Positions 7,394-17,230 of a DNA stretch of 64,000 nucleotides are shown here, piece after piece. A program made the position numbers and the translations under genes. The notes below the pieces were generated by a model. The model was not told the DNA's origin. It saw only the letters and a program-made list of their open reading frames with translations, and made no database searches. Position 1 is the stretch's first letter, and each line of letters begins with the position of its first letter. Origin of the DNA: Corynebacterium jeikeium (lineage in GTDB: Bacteria; Actinomycetota; Actinomycetes; Mycobacteriales; Mycobacteriaceae); the NCBI RefSeq assembly GCF_000738265.1, contig NZ_JFCQ01000020.1, positions 124,001 through 188,000 of the forward strand, read 5' to 3'.

Positions 7394-8557
7394 CTAGCGC
7401 TGCGTCTCGCGCGGCTCCGGCCGCCCGTCGGCCGCGCCCGCGCCGAACACCAGCCGGATGATCTGCGGCGCGTAAGCGCCCACCACCAGCATGGCGATCA
7501 TACGCATCACTTGGATGACCGTGACGATCGGCTGGCTGCCAGCGTCGTGCGCAAATGCGAGAACTGCGTAGATGCCGCCCGGCACGGTGGCGAGGTAGGC
7601 GTCCAGAACCTTAAAATCCCACAGGTCAGCGATAGCGAAGGCAGTGCCGATAGAGCTGGCGATCATCAGGGCAATCACGCCCAGGATCACCGGCAGGGCT
7701 CGCACGAACTGCCGCAGCGCGCCCTTCGTCAGGGTGCCGCCGGCCTGCACGCCGATCAGTGCGTAAGCCAGTTTCTCCAGCAGCCCGTTCGGCGCGATGA
7801 ACTCGTGCGGCACGCCGAACGCCATCACGCCGATCATGGCGAACGCGATACTCAGCAGCAGGTACGGCGAGCTGATGCTGAACCACCGCGCCGTGGCGCG
7901 CGTAAACGCCCACACGGCTAGCCCCACGACCACCGCGCCTACCACGCCCTGCCAGTTCGTCTGCAGGCCGTCGAGGAGGCTTTCTTTTCCTGTTGACGCC
8001 CCCTCCGCCGCATCTGCCTCGCCGCTCTCGACGCGGCCGAGCAGCGTGACCAGCCCGGGAAGTGTGAGGACGATGATGGATACGCGCAGGTACTGGGTAA
8101 GGGTGACAAAGCGCGTGTCGGCATTGAGCTCCCGGGAGAGCATCACCATCGCGCTGGCGCCACCAGCGAGCGTGGCCAGCACCGACGTGGCCGGGCCAAC
8201 CCGGTGGATGCGCACCAGCAGCCAAGAGGCCAGCAGGCAGACCGCCAGCGTGACGATCAGCGACATTGCGGTCGGGCCGGCGTAGGCAACGATGGTGCCT
8301 ACGTCGACGGTGGTCAGGGGCGAGGAACACAAAAGGGCGATGATCACCTGGGAAGGGATCATCGCCTTTTTGGGCGGGCTGACCTGCCGGTCGCTGAAGA
8401 TGGCGTAGAGGCCGAAGACGATCAGGAAGGAAAAGATCCAGGCAGCGGGTACTCCCGCTGCTTCGCAGGCGAAACCTGCGGCGATCGACAGGACGGTCAG
8501 CAGAGCCAGCGTGGCCAGCTTCGCGGGGTTGGGTAGTGCCAGTTGTGGCAACGGCAA
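7394..8557 (-). CDS. AbrB family membrane protein
   Basis: 387 residues with about ten membrane helices in a two-fold repeat (AAGFACEAAGVPAAWIFSFL near the N-terminus and LAYALIGVQAGGTLTKGALR later). This is the family called AbrB or putative ammonia monooxygenase (Pfam AmoA-like naming), which has no proven enzyme activity; regulator and transporter roles have both been suggested. A polar loop around residues 185-200 (EADAAEGASTGKES) carries one of the recurring GGGGGCGTCA motifs on the coding strand. It lies 4 bases from the upstream DUF3618 gene, so the two are probably cotranscribed. Confidence 0.85.
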   Translation of the reverse strand: MPLPQLALPNPAKLATLALLTVLSIAAGFACEAAGVPAAWIFSFLIVFGLYAIFSDRQVSPPKKAMIPSQVIIALLCSSPLTTVDVGTIVAYAGPTAMSLIVTLAVCLLASWLLVRIHRVGPATSVLATLAGGASAMVMLSRELNADTRFVTLTQYLRVSIIVLTLPGLVTLLGRVESGEADAAEGASTGKESLLDGLQTNWQGVVGAVVVGLAVWAFTRATARWFSISSPYLLLSIAFAMIGVMAFGVPHEFIAPNGLLEKLAYALIGVQAGGTLTKGALRQFVRALPVILGVIALMIASSIGTAFAIADLWDFKVLDAYLATVPGGIYAVLAFAHDAGSQPIVTVIQVMRMIAMLVVGAYAPQIIRLVFGAGAADGRPEPRETQR

Positions 8558-8561
8558 CCGC

Positions 8562-8840
8562 TTAGCGGGTTGCTGCGAGCAGGCGCTGGATTTCCTTGAT
8601 CTGCTTCTTTTCCTTGCGCTTGGAGCTGACGGCCAGGGCGGTTAGCAGTGCGACACCAGCGACTACGCCACCGAGGATCATCTGCACCTTCGGCTCCTTG
8701 AGGGTGTTCACGGCCTGGCCGCGAGCGTCATCCGCAAGGTTCTTCGGATCCGCACGGACGGACAGCTCCTCCAGCGTCCGTCCCAGCTGGTTGCGGGTGC
8801 GTTCAATGTCGCGCTGGATGGCATCGATGCTACGGGCCAC
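8562..8840 (-). CDS. DUF3618 domain protein
   Basis: 92 residues: an amphipathic N-terminal region opening ARSIDAIQRDIERTRNQLG, typical of DUF3618, then one membrane helix (MILGGVVAGVALLTALAV, about residues 54-71) and a Lys-rich C-terminal tail. Such small proteins are common in actinobacteria and of unknown function. First gene of a likely two-gene operon with the AbrB-type protein. Confidence 0.88.
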   Translation of the reverse strand: MARSIDAIQRDIERTRNQLGRTLEELSVRADPKNLADDARGQAVNTLKEPKVQMILGGVVAGVALLTALAVSSKRKEKKQIKEIQRLLAATR

Positions 8841-8929
8841 GGAAGTTTCTCCCTATATTCGAACGTTTAAGTGCTACCTGAACATTGTAAATGATCCCGC
8901 CCGCTGGCGCTTTCGCTAGGGTGGGGTGC

Positions 8930-9421
8930 ATGACTGATAACAGCAACACCACCGCAAGCCAGCCCACCCGACTGCAGGTCGGAGACAAGGCCCCGGAGTT
9001 CACCCTGCCCAGCGATTCCGGCAAGAACGTGAGCCTGGCGGACTACGCGGGCCGCAAGGTCATTGTGTACTTCTACCCCAAGGCCGACACTCCCGGTTGC
9101 ACCACAGAGGCCTGCGATTTCCGCGATTCCCTCACCGAGCTCAACGGTCAGGGTGTGGACGTGGTCGGCATTTCTCCCGACAAGGTAGAGGCTCTGGAGA
9201 AGTTCCGCGATAAGTACGAGCTGACCTTCCCCCTTCTTTCGGACGCCGACAAGTCCGTCATGGAGGCTTATGGCGCATATGGCGAGAAGAAGAACTACGG
9301 AAAGATCGTCCAGGGCGTGATCCGCTCCACGTTCGTTATTGACGAGGAAGGCAAGATCGCCGTGGCGAAGTACAACGTGAAGGCCACCGGCCACGTCGCG
9401 CGCATCGCCAAGGAGCTCTAA
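8930..9421 (+). CDS. bcp: Thioredoxin-dependent thiol peroxidase (Bcp/PrxQ)
   Basis: 163 residues from the ATG at 8930 (a GGGTGGGG stretch precedes it; an upstream ATG at 8891 lacks support). Reduces hydrogen peroxide and organic peroxides using thioredoxin. The peroxidatic Cys lies in KADTPGCTTEACDF at about residue 57, with the resolving Cys five residues later, the atypical 2-Cys arrangement of Bcp. Full length for the family. It is followed by a convergent tRNA-Leu gene 11 bases after the stop. Confidence 0.95.
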   Translation: MTDNSNTTASQPTRLQVGDKAPEFTLPSDSGKNVSLADYAGRKVIVYFYPKADTPGCTTEACDFRDSLTELNGQGVDVVGISPDKVEALEKFRDKYELTFPLLSDADKSVMEAYGAYGEKKNYGKIVQGVIRSTFVIDEEGKIAVAKYNVKATGHVARIAKEL

Positions 9422-9432
9422 GGAAAAATTTG

Positions 9433-9514
<82 letters not shown>

Positions 9515-9578
9515 AAAAAGAACGCGGACGACCGCGTCTCCCCCTTCATGCTAGCAAGCGATCCCGCGGGAAAAGAAA

Positions 9579-9607
9579 TTAGGCGGAACAGGCACGACAG
9601 GTAGAAT
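9579..9607 (+). promoter_or_regulatory. Predicted promoter giving a leaderless mRNA
   Basis: TTAGGC and TAGAAT (9602-9607) are spaced by 17 bases. The GTG start of the next gene begins 9 bases after the -10 hexamer, about where transcription would start, so the mRNA may lack a leader. Confidence 0.45.
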
Positions 9608-9615
9608 GTTCCAGT

Positions 9616-10047
9616 GTGAACGAACACTCCGAGATTGACGGCAAGGCCCCTGCCCACCCGTTTCCGCTGCGCGTTCGCATCATCCAGATCATCTTCCTGG
9701 TGCTGGCGGTGATCGCCACCCTCCTTCTGGCGTGGTGGCAGTGGAACCGCTGGCAGTCCAACGGCGGTAGCTTCCAGAATCTGGGCTACGCCATCCAATG
9801 GCCAATCTTCGGCATCTTCTTCGTCGTGGCGTACCGCAAGTACATCCAGTACGAAAAGGAGCGGCTGCAGGGCGACGTTGCCCCGGCTGCACCCGCCCAG
9901 CCTTCCGATGACATCACCGAGGTACCGCAGGACTTCCTGCAAGCCAACAAGGCTGAAGATATCTGGGTGGATGATAGGCGCGAGCGGGCGAGGATGAGGG
10001 CGTCCAAAAATAAAGAGCGCGAGAACAATAACGAGAAAGGGCACTAA
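9616..10047 (+). CDS. Small membrane protein, unknown function
   Basis: 143 residues from a GTG. Two membrane helices (IIQIIFLVLAVIATLLLAWW and a second around WPIFGIFFVVAYRKY) are followed by a charged cytoplasmic tail rich in Lys, Arg and Glu. The layout recalls actinobacterial proteins found beside DUF3817 proteins; the gene lies 3 bases from the next one and the pair is surely cotranscribed. No ribosome binding site is visible, consistent with a leaderless start. Function not known. Confidence 0.8.
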   Translation: MNEHSEIDGKAPAHPFPLRVRIIQIIFLVLAVIATLLLAWWQWNRWQSNGGSFQNLGYAIQWPIFGIFFVVAYRKYIQYEKERLQGDVAPAAPAQPSDDITEVPQDFLQANKAEDIWVDDRRERARMRASKNKERENNNEKGH

Positions 10048-10050
10048 GCA

Positions 10051-10416
10051 ATGACCAACGAGCAGACCACCGCGATCCACCCGGAGCGACAGGCGCGCGT
10101 GGCGGCGTCGCTGAAGTTTTACTCCGTGGCGGCGGTGGTGACCGGTGTTTGGCTGCTGATCCTGCTGGCGGAGATGATTTTTAAGTTTCTGATCCTGGGC
10201 AGCGAGAATGCGCCGGAGTGGTTTAGCTACATCGGCCCGGCGCACGGGCTGGTGTTTATGGTGTACGTGATTTCCTGCCTGGATCTGGGCACGAAGGCGC
10301 GTTGGGAGCCGTCTAAGTGGGTCACCACGATGTTGGCGGGCGTGGTGCCTTTCTTGAGCTTCATTGTGGAGAAGAAGCGCCGCGACGAGGTTAAGGCCGC
10401 GTTCCAGCTGGACTAG
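10051..10416 (+). CDS. DUF3817 integral membrane protein
   Basis: 121 residues with three membrane helices: YSVAAVVTGVWLLILLAEMI, an AHGLVFMVYVISCLDL segment and VTTMLAGVVPFLSFIVEKKR, ending in a basic tail. The pattern and length fit DUF3817, a family also found as a C-terminal part of some MFS transporters; function is unknown. Second gene of a two-gene operon, convergent with the amidohydrolase. Confidence 0.88.
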   Translation: MTNEQTTAIHPERQARVAASLKFYSVAAVVTGVWLLILLAEMIFKFLILGSENAPEWFSYIGPAHGLVFMVYVISCLDLGTKARWEPSKWVTTMLAGVVPFLSFIVEKKRRDEVKAAFQLD

Positions 10417-10474
10417 CGTCGCGTGGCGACGCGCTGGAGCGTGTGTGCCGTCGCGCGAGCGCCACACCACGCGG

Positions 10475-11869
10475 CTACTCGACCAGCGAGGTCTCCACGG
10501 CGACTGCGTCGATTTCCTCGTCGGTCGGCACGGGCGCACCCATGACGTGCGGCTCGGCTTCCGGCTGCTCCCACGTGGACTGCAGGCACGCCAGAATCGC
10601 AACAGCCGCCGCGCGAGTAGATACCTGGAGGGTGGACAGGTCCGGCAGGAAACCCGGGTTGTGGTTGGTGGGGATATCGATGTCCAACCGCCCGGCGGAT
10701 TCGGCGCGCTGCCACTGGCGGCGCGGGGTAATTCCGATGGTCCAAAGCATGTAGGGGCAGCCGAAGGACTTCGGGATCACGGAGAAATCCTCGGAGGCCG
10801 TCCAGGGCTCCATCTCTATGGAATCCTCGCCAAAGGAACTATCGAAGTGGGGGCGGACAACATCGTAAACTCCCTGGTCGTTGTCGGTTGCGCCCAGCAT
10901 GCCCACGAACTTGAAGTCCGGGTTGCGGTCGGCGCCCGCGGCCATAGCTTCCGCGCGCACCACGCGCTTGATGGCGTCCACGCACTTCTGTCGCAGCTCT
11001 TCGTCGTAGAAGCGGCAGGAAAGGGAGATCTTCGCGGAGTCCGGGATCACGTTGTTCGCCTTGCCTGCTTCTACGGACGCGACGGTGATCACCGCGAACT
11101 TGCCTGGCGGAACTTCGCGGGACACGATCGTCTGCAGCTTCATCACCGTCGAGGCCGCCAGCACCACCGGGTCGACGGAACGGTGCGGCATGGAGGCATG
11201 CGCGCCGCGACCGTAGAGGGTGATTTCGATGGTGGTGGAGGAAGTCATCACCGGCCCCGGCGCGGAGTACACCTGGCCTGCCGGTCCGGCGACGATGTGT
11301 TGCGCCAGGCAGACGTCGGGTCGCGGAATGATGCGCCCCAAGCCGTCGGAGACCATCTTGTGCGCGCCAATTGACGCCTCTTCGGCCGGCTGGAACAGTG
11401 CCACCACCGTGCCGGACCAGTGGGCACGCTCTTCGTTGAGGATGCGCATGGCTCCCAGCAGACTGGTGGTGTGCTGGTCGTGGCCGCAGGCGTGCATGGT
11501 GGCCACGCGCTCGCCGGATGCGTTGAGCTGCGAATACGTGGAGGCGTAGTCCACGCCGGTTTTCTCCGCGACGGGCAGGCCGTCGAAGTCGGCGCGCATC
11601 AGCACTGTTGGGCCGTCGCCGTTTTCCAGCACGGCGGTGATGCCGTAGCCGCCGATGTTGCTGGTGACCTCCCAGTCAGGGAAGCCTTCCAGTTCCTTGA
11701 CGATCCGCTGCGCGGTGACTTCCTCCGCTCCCGAGAGTTCGGGGTGTTGGTGGAAGAACTTGTACACGTCCTCCAGCCAGCTGAGGTCGGCCTGCGATCC
11801 GGCCACGATGCCGCTGGGGCTTGTGGGGCTAAAAGTGGCCTGGTCGCTGTCTGTGCCGGGGGCGGTCAC
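10475..11869 (-). CDS. M20 family amidohydrolase
   Basis: 464 residues from a GTG at 11869, chosen because AAAGG lies 9 bases upstream; the frame is open to 11944 but the earlier starts have no ribosome binding site. Family members remove acyl groups from amino acids (hippurate hydrolase, N-acyl amino acid amidohydrolase). Metal-binding and catalytic motifs are present: MHACGHDQHTT (about residues 125-135) and FQPAEEASIGAHKM with the catalytic Glu pair. The dimerisation domain (GRGAHASMPHRSVDPV) follows. No signal peptide, so cytoplasmic. Corynebacterial relatives include the axillary-odour aminoacylase; the substrate here is not known. Confidence 0.9.
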   Translation of the reverse strand: MTAPGTDSDQATFSPTSPSGIVAGSQADLSWLEDVYKFFHQHPELSGAEEVTAQRIVKELEGFPDWEVTSNIGGYGITAVLENGDGPTVLMRADFDGLPVAEKTGVDYASTYSQLNASGERVATMHACGHDQHTTSLLGAMRILNEERAHWSGTVVALFQPAEEASIGAHKMVSDGLGRIIPRPDVCLAQHIVAGPAGQVYSAPGPVMTSSTTIEITLYGRGAHASMPHRSVDPVVLAASTVMKLQTIVSREVPPGKFAVITVASVEAGKANNVIPDSAKISLSCRFYDEELRQKCVDAIKRVVRAEAMAAGADRNPDFKFVGMLGATDNDQGVYDVVRPHFDSSFGEDSIEMEPWTASEDFSVIPKSFGCPYMLWTIGITPRRQWQRAESAGRLDIDIPTNHNPGFLPDLSTLQVSTRAAAVAILACLQSTWEQPEAEPHVMGAPVPTDEEIDAVAVETSLVE

Positions 11870-11991
11870 GCGAGGGATCCTTTCTGCTGCAATCTCTTGA
11901 GTTTTGGTATTTGTAACGTGTCCCATCATACGTGGGTTGTGCACGCCCGGCGCCAGGCCTACGGCGTGCTGGACGGCATCTTTACGGAACT

Positions 11992-12645
11992 CTAATCCGC
12001 CAGCTGCGCCAGGATCTCCACCAGCTGACGCAAGGCTTTGCCGCGGTGGGACACGGCATCCTTCTGCTCCGCCGTCAGTTCGCCCGCGGACTTACCCGCC
12101 AGTTCTTCTTCCTGTCCTTCCGGCAATTCGTCGGGCGCGAAGAGCGGGTCGTAGCCGAAGCCGCCCTCGCCCTGTTCGGCGTGCAGAACGCGCCCGTACC
12201 AGCGCCCTTCCACGGCATATTCGGTCTCCATGTCGCGCTCGGCCGCCACGTCGACGGGCAGCTGCAGCACGCAGGAGGATACGAAGTGCGCCCCGCGACG
12301 CTCGTCCGGCACGTCCCCCATCTGTGCCAGCAGCAGGGCGTTGTTAGCTTTGTCGTCGCCGTGGCCGCCGGACCAGCGGGCGCTCAGCACGCCCGGCATT
12401 CCGTTCAGTGCGTCGACGGCCAGCCCGGAATCGTCGGCGATCGTCGGCAGGCCGGTGTGGCGCACGCCGTCGTTGGTCTTGATCCGCGCGTTGTCCACGA
12501 ACGTCGCGCCGGTCTCCGGGGTCTCCGGGTATTCCGGCACGTCCCCCAACCCGACGAGTTCAATGCCGGTAACGTTCGCCGCTTCCAGCATGCGGTTCAG
12601 CTCCGCCAGCTTCTTCTTATTCCTTGAGGCCACCAGTACCCGCAC
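11992..12645 (-). CDS. rdgB: RdgB/HAM1 non-canonical purine NTP pyrophosphatase
   Basis: 217 residues. Hydrolyses dITP, ITP and XTP to monophosphates and so keeps deaminated purines out of DNA and RNA. The family opening MRVLVASRNKKKLAEL and the motifs ADDSGLAVDALNGMPGVLSA and FGYDPLF are present at usual spacing; an internal insertion around the middle is slightly longer than in E. coli. Downstream of rph by about 40 bases on the same strand, the order seen in mycobacteria (Rv1340-Rv1341). Confidence 0.95.
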   Translation of the reverse strand: MRVLVASRNKKKLAELNRMLEAANVTGIELVGLGDVPEYPETPETGATFVDNARIKTNDGVRHTGLPTIADDSGLAVDALNGMPGVLSARWSGGHGDDKANNALLLAQMGDVPDERRGAHFVSSCVLQLPVDVAAERDMETEYAVEGRWYGRVLHAEQGEGGFGYDPLFAPDELPEGQEEELAGKSAGELTAEQKDAVSHRGKALRQLVEILAQLAD

Positions 12646-12686
12646 GGTGCCACTCCCCTTCTCTTGTCGCGTTTACTTCTGCTGTT

Positions 12687-13457
12687 TTAGAGTTCCTGCG
12701 CCAGCGCTGCCCGCTGCGCTTCGATGAGCTCACGCAGGCCGCCTTCGGCCAGATCCAGCAGGGTGTTTAGTTCCTCGCGGGTGAACTCCGCGTTCTCGCC
12801 GGTTCCCTGGATCTCCACGAAGCGCCCTTCGGCGGTCATCGCCACGTTCATGTCCACGTCCGCCCGCGAGTCTTCCTCATATGGCAGGTCAAGGCACGGC
12901 ACTCCGTCGATGATGCCGACGGACACTGCGGCGACGGGTGCGCGCAGCGGTTGCCCTGGTACGACGCCCCTAGCTTGCAGCACGGCCAACGCATCAGCCA
13001 GGGCCACGTAAGCGCCGGTGATGGCTGCGGTACGGGTGCCACCATCGGCCTGCAGAACGTCGCAGTCGATGTTGACGGTGTTCTCCCCCAGTTCCTTCAG
13101 GTCGACGGCGGCGCGTAGCGCGCGGCCGACGAGGCGGGAGATCTCCTGGGTGCGTCCCTTAACCTTGCCCTTCATGGATTCACGCGGCATGCGCTCGTGG
13201 GTAGAGGCCGGCAGCATCGCGTACTCGGCGGTCAGCCAGCCTTCGCCGGAATCCTTCTTGAAGCGTGGCACGCCTTCTTCCACGCTGGCGGTACACATCA
13301 CGCGGGTGTTGCCAAATTCCACCAGCACGCTGCCTGCCGGGTTGCTGGTGAATCCGCGGGTGATGCGCACCGGGCGCAGTTCATTGGTGGCGCGCCCGTC
13401 GGCGCGAGTGAAGTTGCTGCCTGTGTTAGAGGTGTTTTCTACGTTGGTTTCCGTCAT
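12687..13457 (-). CDS. rph: Ribonuclease PH
   Basis: 256 residues from the ATG at 13457; the longer upstream frame runs into the neighbouring gene and is rejected. Phosphorolytic 3'-5' exoribonuclease that trims tRNA 3' ends. Family motifs: [13 protein letters not shown] near the N-terminus, [30 protein letters not shown] and the phosphate-binding region [17 protein letters not shown]. Lies between the metallo-beta-lactamase gene and rdgB on the same strand, so it is likely in one operon with them. Confidence 0.95.
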   Translation of the reverse strand: MTETNVENTSNTGSNFTRADGRATNELRPVRITRGFTSNPAGSVLVEFGNTRVMCTASVEEGVPRFKKDSGEGWLTAEYAMLPASTHERMPRESMKGKVKGRTQEISRLVGRALRAAVDLKELGENTVNIDCDVLQADGGTRTAAITGAYVALADALAVLQARGVVPGQPLRAPVAAVSVGIIDGVPCLDLPYEEDSRADVDMNVAMTAEGRFVEIQGTGENAEFTREELNTLLDLAEGGLRELIEAQRAALAQEL

Positions 13458-13489
13458 GGGGCTTAAGTTTACTAGCCACCGCGGACAGG

Positions 13490-14302
13490 CTACCCGCCGA
13501 CGGTGAGGCGCATGCCTGGGCGGGCCACGAGGATCTCTCCGTCGAAGTGGCGGGCCGCGCCGCGGACCGCCGCGTCCGCATCGCCCCACGGCGGGATGTG
13601 GGTGAGCACGAGCTTGCCCACGCCCGCTGCCTGTGCTGCACGGCCTGCATCTTCGCCGGAGATGTGCATGCCGCTGGGCTGGCCTTCGGCATTCTCGCCC
13701 CAGGTGGCTTCGCAGAGGAATACGTCTGCGCCCGCCGCGATGTGGGCCAGGTTGTCGGTCCATGCGGTGTCCCCCGAGTACACCAGGGAGTTACCTGCAT
13801 TGTCTTCCACGCGCAGCAGGTAGGCCTCCGTGGGATGTACGGCGGTGGCGGCGTAGAGGGTGAACGGGCCGATGGGGTGGGCTGGGTACGTGGTGGCGTC
13901 GAAAAGCCCCTCGCCTACCTGGTAGGTGGTGATGTCGAAGGTGTCGGTGAAGTCGTCAGGGTGGTCAGGCGCGTCTCCGCCGGCTGCGGAGAGGTGACGG
14001 CGGGCGATGGCGGGGCCAAGCAATCGGTGGCGTTGGGAGGAGGCCGCCGTGGGGTGGAATCGGCGCCAGACCAGCAGGGATGGGAAGTCGAGGCAGTGGT
14101 CGGCGTGCATGTGGCTGAACGCGACGTGGCAGGCGGAGGGGTCGATGCCTTCGGTGCGCTGCATGGCGCTGAGTACGCCGGGGCCGCAGTCGAGGAGGAG
14201 GTGGTCGGTGGTGGCCGTGGTTGTGTCGCGGACGATGTATCCCGACGCTGCGCTATCGGGTCCTTCGACGCTTCCGGAGCATCCCAGCACTACCAGTTCC
14301 AT
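13490..14302 (-). CDS. MBL-fold metallo-hydrolase (Rv1339-like)
   Basis: 270 residues with the zinc motif [12 protein letters not shown] (His64, His66, Asp68, His69) and a later GDTAWTDNL and THIPPW, as in cyclic-nucleotide phosphodiesterase or RNase Z-like members of the fold. Position next to murI and rph matches Rv1339 of M. tuberculosis, which has been reported as an atypical cAMP phosphodiesterase; the same role here is inference. ATG start. First gene of the operon with rph and rdgB. Confidence 0.88.
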   Translation of the reverse strand: MELVVLGCSGSVEGPDSAASGYIVRDTTTATTDHLLLDCGPGVLSAMQRTEGIDPSACHVAFSHMHADHCLDFPSLLVWRRFHPTAASSQRHRLLGPAIARRHLSAAGGDAPDHPDDFTDTFDITTYQVGEGLFDATTYPAHPIGPFTLYAATAVHPTEAYLLRVEDNAGNSLVYSGDTAWTDNLAHIAAGADVFLCEATWGENAEGQPSGMHISGEDAGRAAQAAGVGKLVLTHIPPWGDADAAVRGAARHFDGEILVARPGMRLTVGG

Positions 14303-14340
14303 AAGTTGTCATTCTGCCACGAAGCGGTGGCAAATGTGTG

Positions 14341-14376
14341 AAAGGGCGACCACCGTTGTGTTGGTGGTCGCCCTTT
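14341..14376. terminator. Hairpin terminator before MBL-fold gene
   Basis: Perfect 14-base arms AAAGGGCGACCACC and GGTGGTCGCCCTTT with an 8-base loop. It separates the surface-protein fragment from the MBL-fold gene on the minus strand. Confidence 0.8.
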
Positions 14377-14439
14377 CTTTCGCGGGACTTGCCAGGATTG
14401 GCTGTTCCGCTAGGCGCTAGCGCTGAACGCTAGTGGCGT

Positions 14440-14982
14440 TTAGGCCTCGCCTTCTTCGCGGCGGCGGCGCAGCAGCGGGATGGCGCCGATGATCAGTGCC
14501 AGGCCGACTGCGAACACGCCAAGCACGTTCGCGCCGGTGGAGGCCAGGGTGCTCATCCGCGGGCTATCAACCTGCTTCTGAGAGCTGGTGCCACCGCTGC
14601 TTGCGGAGCTACCGGTGGACGTGCTTCCCTTGGCGCCCGGCTGGCTCGGGGTGCTGGACCTGCCAGGGGTGCCCGGCTTGTTCGTGTTACCCGACTTGCC
14701 CGGCTTGTTCGTGTTACCTGGCTTGCCTGGCTGCTCGGAATCCGGCTTCGGGGTGGAACCGTGAGATCCGCTACCCACGATGGCCCCGCCGAGTCCCAGG
14801 GAACCGATGATGCCAGGCAGGTTCGGCTTCGGAGTCACCGAACCGGAGGAACCGCCAGGTGTGTTCGGATCCTTCGGCTGCTCCGGATCCTTCGGGTTCT
14901 CCGGATCCTTCGGATCCTCAGGGTTCGGCTGCTCCGCCTCCTTCGGATCCTCAGGGGTCTCGCAGTTGCACTTGGTGCCCAC
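14440..14982 (-). pseudogene. C-terminal fragment of a LAxTG wall-anchored surface protein
   Basis: 180 codons from a GTG. The N-terminal half is a repeat of Glu/Pro-Asp-Pro-Lys units, then a Gly/Ser/Pro/Thr-rich wall-spanning region, and a complete sortase signal: LASTG (the LAxTG form common in corynebacteria), a hydrophobic stretch (ANVLGVFAVGLALIIGAI) and a basic tail LLRRRREEGEA. There is no signal peptide, and the frame upstream closes 16 codons earlier, so the protein could not reach the wall as it stands. It looks like what is left of a longer adhesin. It lies between murI and the MBL-fold gene, which are neighbours in mycobacteria, so it is an insertion. Confidence 0.65.
14860..14955. 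repeat. Degenerate GGATCCTTCGG repeats
   Basis: Several close copies of GGATCCTTCGG and TCCGGATCCTTCGG encode the Asp-Pro-Lys repeats of the surface-protein fragment. Confidence 0.65.
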
Positions 14983-15222
14983 GCGGATCTTGCGCGACTG
15001 AGGATCCTTCCTGAAGCTAAAGTGCGCCTACCTCTTGTCAGATCCCCAGCAGGCCAGGCGCTTACTAAAGGCTGAAAACTCACCAAAACTCAGTTCAATA
15101 AGTCAAAAACAGCCTAAGAGTACGCAGATAGTTTAACCGTATTAATGGTCCAAGTTCAACCAGAAAAATGGTTCCATAAGCACCAAACCCCCTGGTTATC
15201 CCACATAAGAAGACCTTAAACG

Positions 15223-16071
15223 CTAGCGCACCATCTCCGGAATCTGGGACACAGAACTAATCGCCGGCCCCAGGAACCGCCCGGCCAGCTTCGCAAACCT
15301 CTGCGGGTCGCCCGTCGACTCGAAGGACAGATCCACCGCCCGCCCCGGATCCTCATCCGCAAGCAGCCCCTGCTCCGACAGCGTCCTATAAACAGTCTTC
15401 GCCGTCTCTTCGGCGCTATTGATCAGCGTGACCTCATCCCCCATCACCAACTGCACCACCCCGGCCAGCAGCGGGTAGTGCGTACACCCCAGCACCACGG
15501 TGTCCACCCCCTGGGCTTTCAACGGCGCAAGGTAGTTCTCCGCCAGCCCCATCAGCTGCCGCCCACTGGTCATTCCGCGCTCCACAAAGGGCACAAACTG
15601 CGGACAAGCCTGCGCGTACGCCTCTACCCCGGGAATCGCCGCGAAAAGATCCTGGTAGGACCTACTGCTCACCGTCGCCTGGGTGCCAATCACACCGATC
15701 TTCCCGTTGCGGGTCGCCGCCGCCGCGCGCCGCACCGCGGGCAGGATCACCTCAACCACCGGAATGGAATACCTCTCCCGCGCATCGCGAATAAACGCCG
15801 ACGATGCAGAATTGCACGCCACCACAATCATCTTGCAGCCGCGCTCCGCCAGGGTGTCTGCAATCCCAATCGACAGCTCGCGCACCCGCGCCAGCGGCTT
15901 ATCACCGTATGGAGAGTTAGCCGTGTCCCCGATGTACACCAGGTTCTCGTGCGGTAGCTGATCCACAATGGCACGCGCCACGGTCAGCCCGCCCACGCCC
16001 GAATCAAACACCCCTATAGGCGCATTGTTAGCCTGTTCCGCCTGTACGTTAGCCTCAGCACCCTCAGCCAC
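15223..16071 (-). CDS. murI: Glutamate racemase
   Basis: About 282 residues. Converts L- to D-glutamate for peptidoglycan. The domain opens [17 protein letters not shown] and carries both catalytic Cys motifs, [10 protein letters not shown] and [10 protein letters not shown], plus [13 protein letters not shown] at 16071 is preferred because GTGAGG lies 5 bases upstream; another GTG at 16080 is open but has its Shine-Dalgarno-like sequence touching the start. Either start overlaps the end of the P1 peptidase gene, so translation is likely coupled. Same order as Rv1333-Rv1338 in mycobacteria. Confidence 0.95.
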   Translation of the reverse strand: MAEGAEANVQAEQANNAPIGVFDSGVGGLTVARAIVDQLPHENLVYIGDTANSPYGDKPLARVRELSIGIADTLAERGCKMIVVACNSASSAFIRDARERYSIPVVEVILPAVRRAAAATRNGKIGVIGTQATVSSRSYQDLFAAIPGVEAYAQACPQFVPFVERGMTSGRQLMGLAENYLAPLKAQGVDTVVLGCTHYPLLAGVVQLVMGDEVTLINSAEETAKTVYRTLSEQGLLADEDPGRAVDLSFESTGDPQRFAKLAGRFLGPAISSVSQIPEMVR

Positions 16072-17230
16072 GATCCTCACCCTTCACCACATCACGCCAG
16101 CACGGCACCCCGAGTGCCGACTCCGCCGCCAACACGGCATGAACTATCGCCCGCTCCACCGTGTTGGCCGCGACCGCCGAAAGCAGGCTCATGCCAATGT
16201 CATCCACGCCCCTCTCAACTCCAGTAGCCCCCGAACCGTGCTCACCTGTCGCCATCGCAAACAGCGTGTCCCCATCCATCGGCATGTGCGCCGGCCGAAT
16301 CGCCCGCGCGATCCCGTCATGCCCCGCCAGTGCCAGCCTCTTCGCCTGCGCCTTCGTCAGCGGCGCATCGGTCGCCACCACACCAATCGTCGTGTTGAGC
16401 TTCGGCGCCAGCATGTCAGCCGTAATCTTCGTGCCAAGCAGGTTCTTGTTCCTTAGCCTATTGACGCCCCCAGCCCCCACCGGCTCACCATCAACCAGGC
16501 CATCGGCCACCCCATATCGGGCAAACTCCCCGTTCAGCTCCGCGGCGAGTCCCCACGGCAGGCCGGTCGCCGGGTCGAAGACCGCACCCTGCGGGTTCAC
16601 GACAATGCCAACGGCCACGGTAACCCCCGCCAGCGGAGTACCTTCCGGGAACACGGCACTGGCCTGCCCGAAGCCGCCCTTTAGCGCTCCCGCCGAGGCG
16701 CCCAGCCCCGCACCGACATTGCCGTTCTGTGCCCCCTGCGCTAAAGCCTCCCGCCCAGTCGCGTCACCAGCCACTGCATCCAGCGCCGCCGCCGTCGCCG
16801 CTGCTCCCGTGGCCGCATCCGGCCGCGAATCCCAGCGCCCCAGCAGCAGATCAAAAATCACAGCCCCCGGCACGATCGGCACCAACTTATCCGGGTGCTC
16901 CGGACCCAGCACGGCAAAGCCGATCCCCCTACTCTCCAGTTCGGCCATTGCCCCCGTGAGGGCGTCAAGACCAAAAGCAGAACCACCGCACAGACCAATA
17001 GCGTGCACGGCCTGCACCGTGTTGTGCGGCGCCAAAAGATCCGTCTCGCGAGTCCCCGGCCCGCCACCGCGCACATCCACGCTGGCAGTGGCGGACTTCG
17101 GCGCGACGATCATGGTCACGCCCGAATCACCCGCGCCGTCCTCACACACCGCGTGGCCTACCCCTATCTCCGCGACATCCGCCAGGGAATTAGTCGGTCC
17201 GGGCTGGCAGCCGAACAGCTCTATGCTCAT
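16064..17230 (-). CDS. P1 family peptidase (DmpA/NylC-like)
   Basis: 388 residues. N-terminal-nucleophile hydrolase family that includes D-aminopeptidase DmpA and nylon-oligomer hydrolase NylC; the precursor cuts itself to free a nucleophile. The likely cleavage site is [12 protein letters not shown], between Asn279 and Thr280. Other family segments are [15 protein letters not shown] and [15 protein letters not shown]. The ATG overlaps the DUF2017 stop by 4 bases, placing it in a clpS-DUF2017-P1 peptidase-murI operon; Rv1333 is the mycobacterial counterpart. Natural substrate unknown. Confidence 0.9.
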   Translation of the reverse strand: MSIELFGCQPGPTNSLADVAEIGVGHAVCEDGAGDSGVTMIVAPKSATASVDVRGGGPGTRETDLLAPHNTVQAVHAIGLCGGSAFGLDALTGAMAELESRGIGFAVLGPEHPDKLVPIVPGAVIFDLLLGRWDSRPDAATGAAATAAALDAVAGDATGREALAQGAQNGNVGAGLGASAGALKGGFGQASAVFPEGTPLAGVTVAVGIVVNPQGAVFDPATGLPWGLAAELNGEFARYGVADGLVDGEPVGAGGVNRLRNKNLLGTKITADMLAPKLNTTIGVVATDAPLTKAQAKRLALAGHDGIARAIRPAHMPMDGDTLFAMATGEHGSGATGVERGVDDIGMSLLSAVAANTVERAIVHAVLAAESALGVPCWRDVVKGEDRG

